Below, one piece after another: positions 4,956-5,490 of a stretch of 5,490 bases of DNA. The stretch's first letter is position 1, and each line of letters opens with the position of its first letter. The notes below the pieces were generated by a model. The model searched no databases and had not been told where the DNA came from. It was given only the letters and a program-made list of their open reading frames with translations. A program made the translations under genes and the position numbers. Origin of the DNA: Bryobacterales bacterium (GTDB lineage Bacteria > Acidobacteriota > Terriglobia > Bryobacterales > Bryobacteraceae); NCBI GenBank assembly GCA_009697495.1, contig SHUN01000254.1, positions 1 to 5,490 on the forward strand. The letters are read 5' to 3'.

Positions 4956-5490
4956 ATGAAGCGATTGGGGATGGCTGGGTTGATTTGCCTGCGGCTGGCG
5001 GCGCAGGACGCGGTGGTATTCCGGAGCGACACGACACTGGTGCGGGTGGATGTTCAGGTGTTGGACGCGGGCAACCGGGCAATATCGGGATTGGATGCCG
5101 AGGCGTTTGTGCTGCGGGAGCAGGGGCAAGTCCGGGCAATTAAGAATTTTGTGCGGGAAGATCTACCGATTGATCTGCTATTTCTGATTGATGTGAGCGG
5201 TAGTATGCGTCCGCATGTGGAGAGGATGGCGGAAGCGGCGAGACGGGCACTGCCGTCGTTGCGGCGGGAGGATCGGGTAGCGGTGATGGTGTTCGACCGG
5301 CAGAGCCGGTTGCGGATGCCGTTTCGGCCGGGGCCTGGCGAAGCGCAACGGGAGTTCGAGAATTTGTTGCGGAGCGAGACGTTTAATGGCGGAACGGATA
5401 TTACGCGGGCGCTGTTTGATGGGGCGCAGTTTATGAAGCGCCAGGCGCGGAAGGATGCGAGGCGGGCAATTGTGTTGTTGACCGATGACG
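4956..5490 (+). CDS. VWA-domain protein of the 'VWFA-related Acidobacterial' type, 3' end outside window
   Basis: 178 codons are visible. A short Sec signal peptide (MKRLGMAGLICLRLAA, likely cut before QD) is followed by the characteristic N-terminal module: VVFRSDTTLVRVDVQVLD (20-37), then SGLDAEAFVLREQGQ (44-58) and IKNF. The VWA domain starts at about residue 70 with DLLFLIDVSGSM. The metal-ion-dependent adhesion site is present: D79, S81 and S83 (DVSGS), T147 in GGTD, and D177 in LLTDD at the window edge. Such domains bind partners through a divalent metal, in the periplasm or outside the cell. Substrate and partner are unknown. There is no Shine-Dalgarno match before ATG 4956; Met6 (4971) is a possible alternative but would shorten the signal peptide. 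The gene is rich in G-ending codons (CGG, GCG, TTG), like the gene at 3841. Confidence 0.88.
   Translation, partial: MKRLGMAGLICLRLAAQDAVVFRSDTTLVRVDVQVLDAGNRAISGLDAEAFVLREQGQVRAIKNFVREDLPIDLLFLIDVSGSMRPHVERMAEAARRALPSLRREDRVAVMVFDRQSRLRMPFRPGPGEAQREFENLLRSETFNGGTDITRALFDGAQFMKRQARKDARRAIVLLTDD

Noticed and set aside
1..5490. tRNA, rRNA, riboswitch, CRISPR or transposase gene
   Set aside because: None recognised by eye on either strand; small structured RNAs cannot be excluded without a covariance search.

Overview
The window looks like a high-GC (by eye, not counted), Gram-negative-type genome, most likely Acidobacteriota of the Solibacter/Bryobacter kind. The evidence is a von Willebrand factor A protein of the 'VWFA-related Acidobacterial' type at the right end, a decayed serine/threonine kinase with a TolB-like propeller tail of the sort expanded in that phylum, a Do/HtrA protease tail, and a signal-peptide protein ending in a beta-barrel-like Phe. 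This assignment is an inference from protein families; no rRNA or other marker gene is present.

Layout. Positions 1-43 are the last codons of an HtrA-like protease. They are followed by a small toxin-antitoxin pair: an intact antitoxin-like gene (53-271), then a RelE/ParE-type toxin gene (268-549) broken by one in-frame TAG. From about 540 to 1259 lies a second, 5'-truncated and frameshifted HtrA copy whose 3' end repeats the tail at 1-43 almost exactly. A second antitoxin remnant (about 1331-1466), broken by a one-base insertion, comes next. Positions 1467-1849 hold no recognisable gene. An intact small lipoprotein with fifteen collagen-type Gly-X-Y triplets is at 1850-2137. A gene-poor gap follows, then larE on the minus strand (2437-3288), a sulfur-insertion enzyme for the nickel-pincer cofactor.

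Divergent from larE is a heavily deleted Ser/Thr kinase-propeller pseudogene (about 3314-3777). An intact predicted outer-membrane protein (3841-4650) follows. The 305-bp gap after it (4651-4955) carries five short hairpins with related T-rich loops and a perfect 15-bp palindrome just before the VWA-domain gene (4956 to the window end, incomplete).

Working together: apart from the overlapping toxin-antitoxin pair I see no operon. Most of 268-3777 is a block of decaying genes with larE and the collagen-like lipoprotein surviving inside it. I found no convincing new defence or metabolic system. The most unusual items are the toxin-antitoxin module sandwiched between two HtrA 3' ends and the hairpin cluster.
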